NCBI GenBank assembly: GCA_023140455.1
Contig: JAGLLQ010000158.1
Location: 1-6,276 of the forward strand
DNA: 6,276 nucleotides
Origin: Desulfobacteraceae bacterium
GTDB lineage: Bacteria; Desulfobacterota; Desulfobacteria; Desulfobacterales; Desulfobacteraceae
Direction: 5' to 3'
Position numbers and translations under genes: made by a program. Below, piece by piece: positions 5,483 to 6,276 of the stretch (within the stretch, counting starts at the first letter, position 1; the number at the start of each line of letters is the position of its first letter). The notes beneath the pieces were generated by a model. That model did no database searches. It had not been told where the DNA came from and worked only from the letters and a program-made list of their open reading frames with translations.

Positions 5483-6276
5483 ATGAAAGAAATTCAAGAT
5501 CAGTCAAAAACAATCAATTGGCTCAATACCGTCTCAATCGTTCTGTTTATTATTCTGGAGACATTATGGGGTATTCTTGTCCTGATGGCAGTTATCAACT
5601 GGGTTACGGCTGTCGTCCTTGCAGTTATATCATTGGTCGCGGTATCCTGTATTCAGATTGCCGATCAGTGGGAAAAAGCCGTGGTATTGCGGCTTGGAAA
5701 ATTTATTGGATTAAAAGGGCCTGGGCTTTTTTTCATCATCCCGATTATTGACCGAATTGAAACCTATATTGATCAGCGAATCAGGGTAACGGATTTTTCA
5801 GCTGAAAAAACTTTGACAAAGGATACGGTTCCAGTCGATGTGGATGCCGTGGTTTACTGGACCGTCTGGGACGCAGAAAAAGCAGCGCTTGAAGTCAGAA
5901 AATATGTAAAAGCAGTTACCTATGTTGCAAAGACGGGCCTACGGGACACCATTGGGAAACATGAACTGTCCGATCTGTTGCAGAACCGGGATAAAATTGC
6001 AGGAGAACTTCAGCATATCCTGGATGAACATACCAACCCCTGGGGAATAACCTGCCAGAGTGTCGGCATAAAAGATATTGTCATTCCTGCGTCTTTGTCC
6101 AACGCCATGAGCAAGCAGGCTCAGGCGGAAAGGGAACGCCAGGCCAGAATTATCCTGGGCACGGCAGAGACTGAAATATCTGAAAAATTTGCATTAGCAG
6201 CGGAAAACTACAGAGATAATCCTGTTGCCCTGCAGCTACGTGGGATGAATATGCTGTTTGAAGGACTCAAAGAAAA
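5483..6276 (+). CDS. Slipin (stomatin-like SPFH/Band 7 membrane protein), C-terminus cut by window edge
   Basis: This is a membrane-anchored SPFH protein; relatives form oligomeric cages or microdomain scaffolds at the inner membrane. 264 residues are visible and the frame is open to the right edge. The N-terminus has two adjoining hydrophobic stretches (about 16-37 and 41-58). The SPFH domain then opens with the slipin block EKAVVLRLGKFIGLKGPGLF (64-83) and FIIPIIDRIETYIDQRIRV (84-102), with TLTKDTVPVDVDAVVYWTV (110-128) behind it. IKDIVIPASLSNAMSKQAQA (196-215) leads into a charged helical, probably coiled-coil, segment with AERERQARIILGTAETE (215-231). ALQLRGMNMLFEGLKE (249-264) is a typical near-end segment, so perhaps only a few residues are missing. 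The start ATG at 5483 follows AAGGAGAGGA and sits 16 bp after the YtrA-type gene. No NfeD-type partner is visible upstream. Confidence 0.93.
   Translation, partial: MKEIQDQSKTINWLNTVSIVLFIILETLWGILVLMAVINWVTAVVLAVISLVAVSCIQIADQWEKAVVLRLGKFIGLKGPGLFFIIPIIDRIETYIDQRIRVTDFSAEKTLTKDTVPVDVDAVVYWTVWDAEKAALEVRKYVKAVTYVAKTGLRDTIGKHELSDLLQNRDKIAGELQHILDEHTNPWGITCQSVGIKDIVIPASLSNAMSKQAQAERERQARIILGTAETEISEKFALAAENYRDNPVALQLRGMNMLFEGLKE

Noticed and set aside
5518..5751. Open frame of 77 codons on the plus strand
   Set aside because: It is an out-of-frame shadow of the slipin gene, whose true frame starts at 5483 and stays open to the right edge with clear SPFH motifs.

Overview
The window looks like a piece of a moderately AT-rich chromosome from a Gram-negative (diderm) bacterium. 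The solute-binding protein has a Sec signal peptide with no lipobox cysteine, so it should be released into a periplasm rather than anchored as a lipoprotein. The mix of GntR regulators, an oligopeptide-type ABC transporter and a slipin would fit a Desulfobacterota-like or other free-living heterotroph or sulfate reducer. That taxonomic guess is inference only, because no marker gene is present.

Layout. From 4742 down to position 1, everything is on the minus strand and reads as one gene set: an FCD-domain GntR regulator (4104-4742), a family 5 solute-binding protein (2451-4001), a DppB/OppB-type permease (1359-2369), a DppC/OppC-type permease (448-1350) and the N-terminal 137 residues of a DppD/OppD-type ATPase (1-413, cut by the left edge). 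Gaps are 102, 81, 8 and 34 bp. I see no intrinsic terminator between these genes. A perfect 10-bp-arm hairpin sits between the binding-protein gene and the first permease gene, and looks like an mRNA stability or expression-balancing element. The transporter should import peptides or another solute of this family. The substrate cannot be read from sequence, and a second ATPase gene is expected just beyond the left edge.

From 5101 rightwards, on the plus strand, is a two-gene unit: a YtrA-type GntR regulator (5101-5466) and, 16 bp later, a membrane-anchored SPFH/Band 7 slipin (5483 to the right edge, 264 residues visible).

The 358-bp divergent intergenic region (4743-5100) is the most informative non-coding part. 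It holds a near-consensus promoter in each direction. Each promoter carries a 14-bp ACTA-N6-TAGT palindrome: a perfect copy at 4801-4814 inside the minus-strand promoter, and a 12/14-identical copy at 5041-5054 just after the plus-strand -10. This suggests that one of the two GntR-family proteins controls both units, linking a nutrient importer to a membrane-organising slipin. That link is a hypothesis from sequence symmetry alone. No RNA genes, mobile elements or CRISPR arrays were seen.
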